From positions 1 through 19,526 of the forward strand of contig CAYSHT010000030.1 of NCBI GenBank assembly GCA_964430915.1: a stretch of DNA of 19,526 bases. Direction: 5' to 3'. The DNA is from JAFGBH01 sp964430915. Lineage in GTDB: Bacteria; Desulfobacterota; Syntrophia; Syntrophales; UBA2210. A program made the translations under genes and the position numbers. Shown one piece after another: positions 1 to 6,504 of the stretch. Below the pieces are notes generated by a model, which saw only the letters and a program-made list of their open reading frames with translations, was not told the DNA's origin and did not search any database. Position 1 is the stretch's first letter. Each line of letters opens with the position of its first letter.

Positions 1-215
1 ACAAAGGGTTTCACTCCTTTTTCATGAAGCCATCGCACAATCTCCCGCGTATATTCGGGCGGCAGGTAGCTGTGGTTTCCCCTCTCTCCCCAGTGGAGTT
101 TAATCCCGATAGAATCACCTTTTTGGAAGGGATGGTCCATCTTTCCCAGAAGGTCTTTCAGGGCTGTCATGGCATCCTGCCGGGGGTCCTGTATTTTTGA
201 AAAGAGAAGGTTCAT
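1..215 (-). CDS. DUF362 domain protein, N-terminal part (runs off the window)
   Basis: The minus-strand frame opens at ATG 213-215 and stays open to base 1, giving 71 residues. The segment GDSIGIKLHWGERGNHSYLP, followed by a proline, matches the N-terminal signature of DUF362 proteins. Members of this family often carry C-terminal [4Fe-4S] ferredoxin motifs, but that part lies outside the window. The biochemical role of DUF362 proteins is poorly defined and I assign none. The gene follows the MFS transporter gene on the same strand after 72 bp and may be cotranscribed with it. A short AGGT ribosome-binding site lies inside a 14-bp palindrome just upstream. Confidence 0.7.
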   Translation of the reverse strand, partial: MNLLFSKIQDPRQDAMTALKDLLGKMDHPFQKGDSIGIKLHWGERGNHSYLPPEYTREIVRWLHEKGVKPF

Positions 216-218
216 GAC

Positions 219-232
219 TTATTACCTAATAA
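219..232. promoter_or_regulatory. 14-bp perfect palindrome over the DUF362 ribosome-binding site
   Basis: TTATTACCTAATAA has arms TTATTA and TAATAA around CC. On the minus strand the centre holds the AGGT that would be the Shine-Dalgarno sequence for the start at 215. It could be an operator or a weak mRNA hairpin hiding the ribosome-binding site. AT-rich palindromes of this size also arise by chance. Confidence 0.3.
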
Positions 233-287
233 TTACAACATGTTTTCTATGTTTTTGTGGACGGTTCTACTACACCATAATTGTATA

Positions 288-1595
288 CTATTCCCCCTCT
301 TCCTTCAATCTGATCTTTTCGACTTTGTTTAAGTCCCGTACATAGTAGAATGAACCGATAAAAAAAGCGAGCGCTCCGAAGAGGCAGAAGAGGGGCAGAA
401 ACTTGAAGGCCGTCAGGAGGTCATAGCGGTCGGAGATGGCGCCGATGAAGATCGGCGAAAGTGTATACCCGAGCGCCATCATGAAAAACTGGGCCAGTGC
501 ATAGGACATGGCCCGAAGCCCCGGGTGCACCACATCCTGCGTCACCGCCGAGCCGCCCGCTGCAAACATGGGCGCCGTAAAGCCAAAGAGAATGAGAAAG
601 ATATACTGAGCGGTCCCCTCAAAGAAGAAAAAACCGATGAAGAGGAAAAGGCCCGTGATAAGCGACGTCACCGCCGGTATGCTCATTCGGGCATTGAGCC
701 ACCGTTTTCTGATGATATCGATGACCAGTCCCCCCACAGGCGCTCCGACGATTGCGAGAAGAAAGACGGCGGCGGTTTTCAACCCCGCCTTGTCCATCGG
801 AATGCCATCGGTCCTGTGATAGTATGTCGGAAGCCATGTCATGAGTCCCGTTGTCACAAAGGTATTGCCCACATAACCGAGGTAGGTAAAAAGGACCGAG
901 GGTGTGTGAAGAAACTCCTTCACGATATCGCCGAACTTCATCTTTACCTCGAGAAGTTTTGCACCCTCATAGGCCTTTTTGACAATCTTTACGGTCTTGT
1001 AATCCTTGACCCAGAAAAAGATAATCGCCACGATCAGCCCCGGAATCGCCATGAGTCCGAAGGCGTAGCGCCACCCGAGTTTTTCCGCAATGACCCCCCC
1101 CAGGATGACCCCTATGGCAGTTCCCATAGGTATCGCTGCAGTGAAGAGACCATTCATCGTGGCCCGCTTCTCCTCGGGGTAATAGGCCGCGATCATGGCG
1201 TGTCCGCCCGAAGTAAAGGCCGCCTCCCCAACGCCCACAAAAGACCGCGTAAAGATCAGCTGAACGAAGCTCCGTGACATGGCGCAGGCCGCCGAGGCAA
1301 ATCCCCAGAGCACCCCCATGACGGCAATCGCCTTTTTACGGCTCCACCGATCGACGAGAAGCGATACGGGGAAGACGAAGGCGGTCATCATGAGCGTGAC
1401 AATTGACGCAAACCACCCGCACTGGGTGTCGGTGAGACCCCACTCGATCTTCAGGTAGGGCAAAAGGGCAGAGACAACCATCCGGTCAACATAATTAAAA
1501 AGGTAGAGGAGAAAGAGGAGCATAAAGACGTAATTCGCATATCCCCGGCTGACTGCAAAATCCCTCGATTCCGATGCTGATTTCGTGTTTTCCAT
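288..1595 (-). CDS. MFS transporter, Spinster-like
   Basis: A 435-residue inner-membrane protein with about 12 hydrophobic segments, the usual size for the major facilitator superfamily. The cytoplasmic loop after TM2 carries a motif-A-like DRWSRKK (residues 82-88). The sequence RSFVGVGEAAF (about 117-127) is typical of Spinster-type (Spns) MFS proteins, and the AAIPMGTAIGVILGG segment after TM4 also fits. Eukaryotic Spns proteins move lysolipids and sphingosine phosphate. Bacterial members have varied, mostly unknown substrates, so no substrate is claimed. The start ATG has a strong GGGGAGG site a few bases upstream. A TATAAT box lies just before it. The DUF362 gene follows on the same strand, and the flavoprotein pair at 2157-4817 is divergent. 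Confidence 0.88.
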   Translation of the reverse strand: MENTKSASESRDFAVSRGYANYVFMLLFLLYLFNYVDRMVVSALLPYLKIEWGLTDTQCGWFASIVTLMMTAFVFPVSLLVDRWSRKKAIAVMGVLWGFASAACAMSRSFVQLIFTRSFVGVGEAAFTSGGHAMIAAYYPEEKRATMNGLFTAAIPMGTAIGVILGGVIAEKLGWRYAFGLMAIPGLIVAIIFFWVKDYKTVKIVKKAYEGAKLLEVKMKFGDIVKEFLHTPSVLFTYLGYVGNTFVTTGLMTWLPTYYHRTDGIPMDKAGLKTAAVFLLAIVGAPVGGLVIDIIRKRWLNARMSIPAVTSLITGLFLFIGFFFFEGTAQYIFLILFGFTAPMFAAGGSAVTQDVVHPGLRAMSYALAQFFMMALGYTLSPIFIGAISDRYDLLTAFKFLPLFCLFGALAFFIGSFYYVRDLNKVEKIRLKEEGE

Positions 1596-1617
1596 GGATA
1601 CCTCCCCGGTAATGAAA

Positions 1618-1647
1618 ATTATAAAATGAACTCAAAAAAAATGACAG
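1618..1647 (-). promoter_or_regulatory. putative sigma70 promoter of the MFS gene
   Basis: On the minus strand a perfect TATAAT (1623 to 1618) is preceded after 18 bp by CTGTCA (1647 to 1642), which matches TTGACA at four of six positions. The start codon at 1595 lies about 20 bp downstream, so the leader would be very short and just hold the GGGGAGG site. The -35 element is weak. Confidence 0.45.
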
Positions 1648-1720
1648 GCCAGACACCACAAAACGGTAATAGTCTGCGTATTCAAGACTTTAAAAATCAA
1701 TCGATGTCAGACTGCCGGTG

Positions 1721-1836
1721 ATTGAAGTTCCCCGCTGCAAGTTACGGGGAATCTTCGACTGTTAAGGAAAATTTTATTTTTATGCGCTCGCTGACCCCGC
1801 TGCAAGCAACGGGGGAATGCGCTCGCTGTTCAGTTC
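1721..1836 (-). repeat. two-hairpin dispersed repeat, copy A
   Basis: This ~116-bp element matches the reverse complement of 10108-10221 over nearly its whole length. Shared blocks include CTTAACAGTCG, AGCGAGCGC, CCCCGTTGCTTGCAGCGGGG, and the flanking CTTCAAT and GAACTG-type ends (minus-strand reading). Each unit has two GC-rich hairpins of the form CCCCG...CGGGG joined by an AT-rich spacer. In copy A the second hairpin has decayed and contains mismatches. The 9-bp block GCGCTCGCT occurs as a direct repeat on both sides of one hairpin. Relative to the MFS gene it has the same orientation as copy B has to hrpA. It lies upstream of the TATAAT box at 1618, so it need not be transcribed with that gene. 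Confidence 0.85.
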
Positions 1837-2052
1837 ACTCAATATTAATTACGGCGTTTAAAATACACGATGATACTACAACATATCTTTGATAGGACTC
1901 TGAAACGATGACTCTTCAGAACAATAGGAATGAGTTACGGAATTTGTTCTTTCAAGTTTTAAATATGGCAAAAATTGCATCGCCTGTCAAGGCAACAATA
2001 GGTGTCAGATATGGTGCCGCTTTACACTGAATACGGTACGCTTTTATCGCCT

Positions 2053-2086
2053 TGCGTTTTAATGTAACACGGGTTAATAATACCCG
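2053..2086 (+). promoter_or_regulatory. possible promoter overlapping a small palindrome
   Basis: TTGCGT (2053-2058) and AATAAT (2076-2081) are 17 bp apart and could be -35 and -10 elements for the flavoprotein gene. The palindrome CGGGT-N7-ACCCG (2070-2086) covers the -10 element, the position expected for a repressor operator. Both signals are weak. Confidence 0.3.
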
Positions 2087-2111
2087 AATCTGTTCCATCA
2101 AGTGAAAGAAT

Positions 2112-2131
2112 CGAGGCCATAGAGGTCCTCG
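2112..2131 (+). promoter_or_regulatory. small hairpin upstream of the flavoprotein ribosome-binding site
   Basis: CGAGG (2112-2116) and CCTCG (2127-2131) form a stem that may extend by two more pairs with a bulge. It ends 13 bases before AAGGAGG (2145-2151). It could be an operator or leader hairpin; its function is unknown. Confidence 0.25.
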
Positions 2132-2156
2132 TTACAATCATTAAAAGGAGGTTGAT

Positions 2157-3647
2157 ATGCCGGATTATGATGTCATCGTTATCGGTGCCGGCAACGGCGG
2201 CCTGACCGCTTCCGCCAGTCTGGCGAAGCGGGGAGCAAAGGTCCTGCTGCTGGAACGCCACAATTTACCCGGTGGGTGCGCGACAAGTTTTATCCGCGGC
2301 CGCTTTGAGTTCGAGGTTGCCCTGCATCAGTTGAGCGGTCTGGGAACCCCGGAACAGCCGGGACCATTGAGAGGACTTTTAGGCCAGCTCGATGTACTCG
2401 ATAAGATCGAATTTACCCAAGAAGATACCCTCTACAAAACAATGATTCCCGGTGAGTTCGAGGTTACGATCAAGGCGGACAGGGCCGAGGCAATCGCCGC
2501 CCTGAAGGAAAAGTTTCCCGGCGAGTCAGGTCAGATTGACAAATTCTTCGACCTGGTCTGGGAATTCTGCATGCAGATGGTCTCCATATTTTTCATGAAG
2601 GACCCCGAGGCATCACGTGAAAAATATCCCATCTATTGCAAATACGCCATCAAGTCATCAAAGGAAGTCCTGGATACCTTTTTCAAAGACCCATTCCTCA
2701 AACTGGCGATCACATCTTACTGGGGATACGTAGGCCTTCCACCATCACGCCTTACCTTCTCGGATATGGCAATGCTTCTCTGGGCCTATATCGAATTCAA
2801 GCCCTATCATATTAAGGGCGGCTCCCAGGCTATGTCTAACGCCATCCTCGATACCTTCATTCAGGCAGGAGGCTATCCTCGCTTCAATTGTGCCGCAAAA
2901 AAGATAATTATCGCAGACGGCAGGGTAAAAGGTGTGGTCACCGAAACGGGTGAGGAAATCACCGCCGATTACGTCGTCTCAAACGCGAGCAACATTGCGA
3001 CCTATGTGGAACTCGTCGGTGAAGAACATGTTCCCGACGATAAGATGAAAATGATTGGATCACGGTCCGTGGGACCGTCAGGATTCACCGTCTATTGCGG
3101 CCTCGACTGCGAACCTCAGGATATAGGGATAGACGTGAGCACCCAGTTCATATCACAGAATACCGACATGGAACGTCAGTTTGCAGCATGGCGCACCTTT
3201 GACAGACCCGAGATGTGCGCAATGACCTGTTACGACTTTGCCGATCCCGATTTCTCTCCTGCCGGGGCATGTCAGGTTGCCATTATCAACCTTCAGTTTG
3301 CCGATCACTGGCTCACGATACCTCCTTCACAATATGCGGACACAAAGTACCGCTACGCGCAGTATTTGCTCGATATTGTCGAAAAGGTCTATCCCGGGTT
3401 CAGTGACGCACTGGAAGAGGTCGACATATCGTCGCCGATTACTCATCTCCGGTATCTCGGACATCCCGGGGGCGGTTTCTACGGATTTGAAAAGTACGCA
3501 AAGGATTCAAATCTCTTTATCGCCCCAACCTCGGGGATAGACGGTCTCTATTTTGCCGGGGCCTGGGCAGGCATGGCGGGATTTCAGCCCACGCTTGAGT
3601 CGGGTGTTTCAGCAGCCAAAGCGATTTACCGTAAAATGAACGAGTGA
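2157..3647 (+). CDS. CrtI/retinol-saturase-like FAD-dependent oxidoreductase
   Basis: A 496-residue flavoprotein of the phytoene desaturase/carotenoid isomerase/retinol saturase superfamily. Near the N-terminus it has the dinucleotide-binding motif GAGNGG (residues 10-15), the ribose-binding Glu33, and the typical PGGCATSF that follows. The C-terminal end has the family FAD-contact segment around GLYFAGAWAGMAGFQPTLES. Length is normal for the family. The start has a perfect AAGGAGG site 5 bp upstream. The reductase gene begins 9 bp downstream and is certainly in the same operon. Family members desaturate, isomerise or reduce polyenes and other hydrophobic substrates. With a reductase partner and no crtB/crtE-like genes nearby, a reductive (saturase) role seems more likely than carotenoid desaturation, but this is inference and the substrate is unknown. 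Confidence 0.82.
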   Translation: MPDYDVIVIGAGNGGLTASASLAKRGAKVLLLERHNLPGGCATSFIRGRFEFEVALHQLSGLGTPEQPGPLRGLLGQLDVLDKIEFTQEDTLYKTMIPGEFEVTIKADRAEAIAALKEKFPGESGQIDKFFDLVWEFCMQMVSIFFMKDPEASREKYPIYCKYAIKSSKEVLDTFFKDPFLKLAITSYWGYVGLPPSRLTFSDMAMLLWAYIEFKPYHIKGGSQAMSNAILDTFIQAGGYPRFNCAAKKIIIADGRVKGVVTETGEEITADYVVSNASNIATYVELVGEEHVPDDKMKMIGSRSVGPSGFTVYCGLDCEPQDIGIDVSTQFISQNTDMERQFAAWRTFDRPEMCAMTCYDFADPDFSPAGACQVAIINLQFADHWLTIPPSQYADTKYRYAQYLLDIVEKVYPGFSDALEEVDISSPITHLRYLGHPGGGFYGFEKYAKDSNLFIAPTSGIDGLYFAGAWAGMAGFQPTLESGVSAAKAIYRKMNE

Positions 3648-3656
3648 GGTAGCGAG

Positions 3657-4817
3657 ATGACAAAACAAAATATCAAACAGCAAATCGAAGGTTACGATGA
3701 AATACAGGCGGAAATAGCGGTGCTGAAAAAATACGCCCATGACCGCAGGACCGATAAGGGTGCGGTGGATCGCGTCATCAATCTCCTCCACCCGAAGGAG
3801 TTGAAGCTTACCGTTTCGGAGATTATCGAGGAGACTGCCAGTTCAAAGACATTTCGGCTCATCTCCGCCGACGGCTACCTGCCCCCCTTTCAGGCGGGCC
3901 AGTACATCAACATTTTTGTGAGTCTTGCCGGAATCATATCCAGCAGGCCTTACAGCATTGCATCATCGCCTGCTCAGACGGCTTACTACGACGTGACGGT
4001 CCGGCGTGTGGAAGATGGATTCGTGTCGAATTTTCTCCTTGACGAGGTCAAGATCGGTGACTCCCTAACGAGTACATCGCCGGCGGGGCTGTTCTACTAT
4101 AATCCCCTCTTCCACGGGACTAATCTCGTATTTCTCGCGGGGGGAAGCGGTATCACGCCCTTTATGAGCATGATTCGCGAGGTCACCGACAGGGGGCTTG
4201 AAAGAACAATCACCCTGATCTACGGAAGCCGCGATCCGGAAGATATTATCTTCAAAGATGAACTGGAAGAACGTGCAAAACGACACGGCAACTTCACCTT
4301 TATACCGGTGATTTCGGACCCTCCGTCCTCTTACAGCGGACATACGGGATTCATTACGGCCGAGCTTATGCAGGAATTGCTGGGAGACGCTAAGGCTACA
4401 ATTTTTTATGTATGCGGCCCCGAGGAGATGTACAAGTTCTGCCTGCCCGAGCTGGATAAACTGGGTGTGCCGAAAAAGAGGGTGCGACAGGAGGTTTTTG
4501 GTCCGCCGAAATACATCACGATGGAGGCGGGATGGCCCTCAGGGGTAAAGGGCGATGCCACCTTCGAGGTAACGATCAGGGGCGGAGAGACGATTCCCGC
4601 CAGGGCTGATGAACCGCTCATGATATCTCTGGAGCGTGCCGGAATTACGATTCCCACATCCTGCAGATCCGGTGAATGCAGCCTCTGCAGGACAAAACTC
4701 CTTTCAGGCGAGGTCTTCCAGCCACGGGGCGTCAAGGTAAGAAAGTCGGACCGCCAGTTCGGTTATATTCACGCCTGCATGGCCTATCCGCTGAAGAACC
4801 TGGAGATATTGCTGTAG
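3657..4817 (+). CDS. NAD(P)H oxidoreductase: FNR domains plus C-terminal plant-type [2Fe-2S] ferredoxin domain
   Basis: A 386-residue electron-transfer protein. After an N-terminal extension of about 50 residues comes a ferredoxin-reductase FAD domain with RPYSIASSP, then an NAD(P)-binding domain with GGSGITPF and the CGPEEMY motif. The C-terminal 90 residues are a plant-type ferredoxin domain with Cys336-x4-Cys341-x2-Cys344-x29-Cys374. The domain order resembles PaaE/HmpX-type reductases that pass electrons from NAD(P)H through FAD and [2Fe-2S] to a partner enzyme. The start has GGTAGCGAG just upstream, 9 bp after the stop of the flavoprotein gene, so the likely partner is that flavoprotein. 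The extra N-terminal segment may serve docking. Direction of electron flow cannot be proved from sequence. Confidence 0.88.
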   Translation: MTKQNIKQQIEGYDEIQAEIAVLKKYAHDRRTDKGAVDRVINLLHPKELKLTVSEIIEETASSKTFRLISADGYLPPFQAGQYINIFVSLAGIISSRPYSIASSPAQTAYYDVTVRRVEDGFVSNFLLDEVKIGDSLTSTSPAGLFYYNPLFHGTNLVFLAGGSGITPFMSMIREVTDRGLERTITLIYGSRDPEDIIFKDELEERAKRHGNFTFIPVISDPPSSYSGHTGFITAELMQELLGDAKATIFYVCGPEEMYKFCLPELDKLGVPKKRVRQEVFGPPKYITMEAGWPSGVKGDATFEVTIRGGETIPARADEPLMISLERAGITIPTSCRSGECSLCRTKLLSGEVFQPRGVKVRKSDRQFGYIHACMAYPLKNLEILL

Positions 4818-4819
4818 AT

Positions 4820-4878
4820 TAAACAGGGGGTATTGAAGCGATATTGGCTGGATCTGTCGCGTCAATATCCCCTGTTTA
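4820..4878. terminator. long hairpin between convergent genes, probable bidirectional terminator
   Basis: The 21-nt arms 4820-4840 and 4858-4878 pair with only one G-T and one A-G mismatch around a 17-nt loop. It starts 2 bp after the stop of the reductase gene and lies before the end of the small CxxC gene on the other strand. There is no clear T-run on either side, so it is not a classical intrinsic terminator. It may act as an mRNA 3' end stabiliser. Confidence 0.55.
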
Positions 4879-4900
4879 GAAAGAATCACACTTCAAAGCG

Positions 4901-5110
4901 TTACTCTTTTTTGCTTGTCCAGGGTCTCGTATTGTCAAGGAGATATTCCGAAAGGTTGTTGAGCATGCAATCCTGACAGAGATGAACCATCTTTTCGCTC
5001 TTGACATGCCTGACTACAAATAATTGGGACGAGTTCTGACTACAGAGAAAACAGCTGTCCGCACTGTCATCATCATGAAATTCATAGAACTCTTTATCGT
5101 AATAACTCAT
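4901..5110 (-). CDS. small CxxC/CxxC protein, probable zinc-binding
   Basis: A 69-residue acidic protein with two cysteine pairs, Cys20-x2-Cys23 and Cys45-x2-Cys48, separated by 21 residues. This is the spacing of a small zinc ribbon or treble-clef fold. The N-terminal 20 residues are rich in Tyr, Asp and Glu. I do not recognise a named family. It lies 50 bp downstream of the sigma54 activator gene on the same strand and is the last gene of the sensory operon. Its purine-rich AAGGGA site precedes the ATG. It could be an accessory factor of the two-component system, a metal sensor or an unrelated passenger. The even spacing of cysteines and the operon position argue against a spurious ORF. Confidence 0.65.
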   Translation of the reverse strand: MSYYDKEFYEFHDDDSADSCFLCSQNSSQLFVVRHVKSEKMVHLCQDCMLNNLSEYLLDNTRPWTSKKE

Positions 5111-5160
5111 CCCCGTTCCCTTTAAGGACCACTGCCCCTATCAGTCAATGCGATCGGCCT

Positions 5161-6504
5161 TTACTTCTCCATTTCTATACCATAATTGCGGATTTTCATC
5201 CTCAGCGTTTTCCTGTCTATACCGAGAAACTTAGCCGTCTTCGATATCTGATAATTAAAGTGGCGAAGCGCCTTCTCGATATGTTCCTTTTCCACATCAA
5301 CGAGGGTAATCTTTCCCGAAAAAGAATCGACCACGGGGGCCTTGGCGCCCTTATTCTGGCCGTAATAGAGTATATCTGAGAGGTTGACCACTTCACTGTC
5401 AGAAAGGACACAGAGACGTTCGATCGTATTTCTCAATTCCCGTACGTTTCCGGGCCAGCTGTATGAAATAAGGGACTTTCGTGCCTCCTCGGAAAAACAG
5501 CGAACACTGCTCTTATGTTTTTCTCTGAAGATTTGAAGATAGTATTCGGCAATGGGGCGTATATCTCCCTTGTGATCCCTGAGCGGCATGATATGTATCG
5601 GCACCACTGAAAGCCTGTAAAAGAGATCTTCCCTGAATCTCCCCGATTCCATCTCTTCCCGAAGGTCCCTGTTAGTAGCCGCTATGAGCCTCACATCAAC
5701 CTTCTCCGGTTTCGAGCTTCCCACCCGGGGGACTTCCTGCTCCTGAATCACACGGAGGAGCTTGATCTGAACGGCACTGCTTATATTGGAGATTTCGTCG
5801 AGGAAGAGCGTCCCTTTGTCCGCTATCTGAAATCTCCCCTCCCGTCTCTCGCTGGCCCCGCTGTATGCCCCCTTTACATGGCCGAAGAGTTCGCTTTCCA
5901 TAAGGCTCTCGACCAAGGAGGAACAGTCGACGGGAACGAAGGGTTTGTCATGTCTTGTGCTCAATTCGTGGAGTGTCAGGGCCACGAGTTCTTTCCCCGT
6001 TCCGCTCTCTCCCGTGACAAGAACGGTACTATCGGTCTTCGCTATCCGTCGTATCGTCTCTTTGAGGTCCCTCATATAGTCGCTGTTTCCGATCAGAGAG
6101 GAGAAGTTGTCTTCGGTAGGTGAAGCCCCCTTTTCTCCAAGGGCATTTTCAACGGCCCCTTTAAGCTCATCCGAAGCGAAGGGCTTTGTCAGGACATCAA
6201 CGGCTCCATATCTCATCGCCTCCACGGCAAGCTGTATCGTACCGAACCCGGTGACAATTATTACCGATGCAGATATTGCATTCTCACGTTTCAGTTTTTT
6301 AAGGATATCGAGGCCGTTCATCTTCGGCATACGGATATCGAGGAGGATAACGGTATATGAATCGGTAAGCGCCATATCAAGACCACAGATAGCATCGCCC
6401 GTATCTTCTACCCGGTAACCCTCGCGTGAAAGGACCTGTCGGCAGCCATCCCTGATGGATTCTTCATCATCCACAATAAGAATTCTTATATCTTTTTCAG
6501 CCAA
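5161..6504 (-). CDS. sigma54-dependent response regulator, NtrC/AtoC family
   Basis: The order is receiver, AAA+ and HTH domains. Numbered from the chosen TTG start (447 residues), the receiver has the acidic pair near residues 12-13, phosphoacceptor Asp56, Thr85 and Lys107. The AAA+ domain has Walker A GESGTGK (165-171), Walker B GTLFLDE and a sigma54-contact loop reading GAYSGA (212-217) in place of GAFTGA. The C-terminus has a Fis-type helix-turn-helix (ISKTAKFLGIDRKTLR). It should activate sigma54 promoters after phosphorylation by the kinase encoded just upstream. The start is uncertain. ATG at 6531 has no good ribosome-binding site, whereas TTG at 6504 has AAGGAG 10 bases upstream, overlaps the kinase stop (TTGGCTGA) and gives a normal receiver N-terminus. 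No clear sigma54 promoter was found in this window. Confidence 0.9.
   Translation of the reverse strand: MAEKDIRILIVDDEESIRDGCRQVLSREGYRVEDTGDAICGLDMALTDSYTVILLDIRMPKMNGLDILKKLKRENAISASVIIVTGFGTIQLAVEAMRYGAVDVLTKPFASDELKGAVENALGEKGASPTEDNFSSLIGNSDYMRDLKETIRRIAKTDSTVLVTGESGTGKELVALTLHELSTRHDKPFVPVDCSSLVESLMESELFGHVKGAYSGASERREGRFQIADKGTLFLDEISNISSAVQIKLLRVIQEQEVPRVGSSKPEKVDVRLIAATNRDLREEMESGRFREDLFYRLSVVPIHIMPLRDHKGDIRPIAEYYLQIFREKHKSSVRCFSEEARKSLISYSWPGNVRELRNTIERLCVLSDSEVVNLSDILYYGQNKGAKAPVVDSFSGKITLVDVEKEHIEKALRHFNYQISKTAKFLGIDRKTLRMKIRNYGIEMEK

Larger units (their letters stand above)
1596..2156. other. 561-bp divergent intergenic region
   Basis: This region separates the minus-strand MFS gene from the plus-strand flavoprotein gene. 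It holds a promoter-like site for the MFS gene (1618-1647), one copy of the two-hairpin dispersed repeat (1721-1836), a possible plus-strand promoter overlapping a small palindrome (2053-2086), and a hairpin (2112-2131) just before the flavoprotein ribosome-binding site. Nothing recognisable was seen in 1837-2052. No convincing ORF is present. Confidence 0.7.

Noticed and set aside
525..1277. Plus-strand ORF of 250 residues opposite the MFS gene
   Set aside because: It is rich in charged residues and histidine without domain signs, and lies fully antisense to a clear transporter gene. It is a shadow frame.
1966..1979. TGGCAAAAATTGCA as a sigma54 promoter
   Set aside because: The GG and GC dinucleotides are 2 bp too close together for the required -24/-12 spacing.
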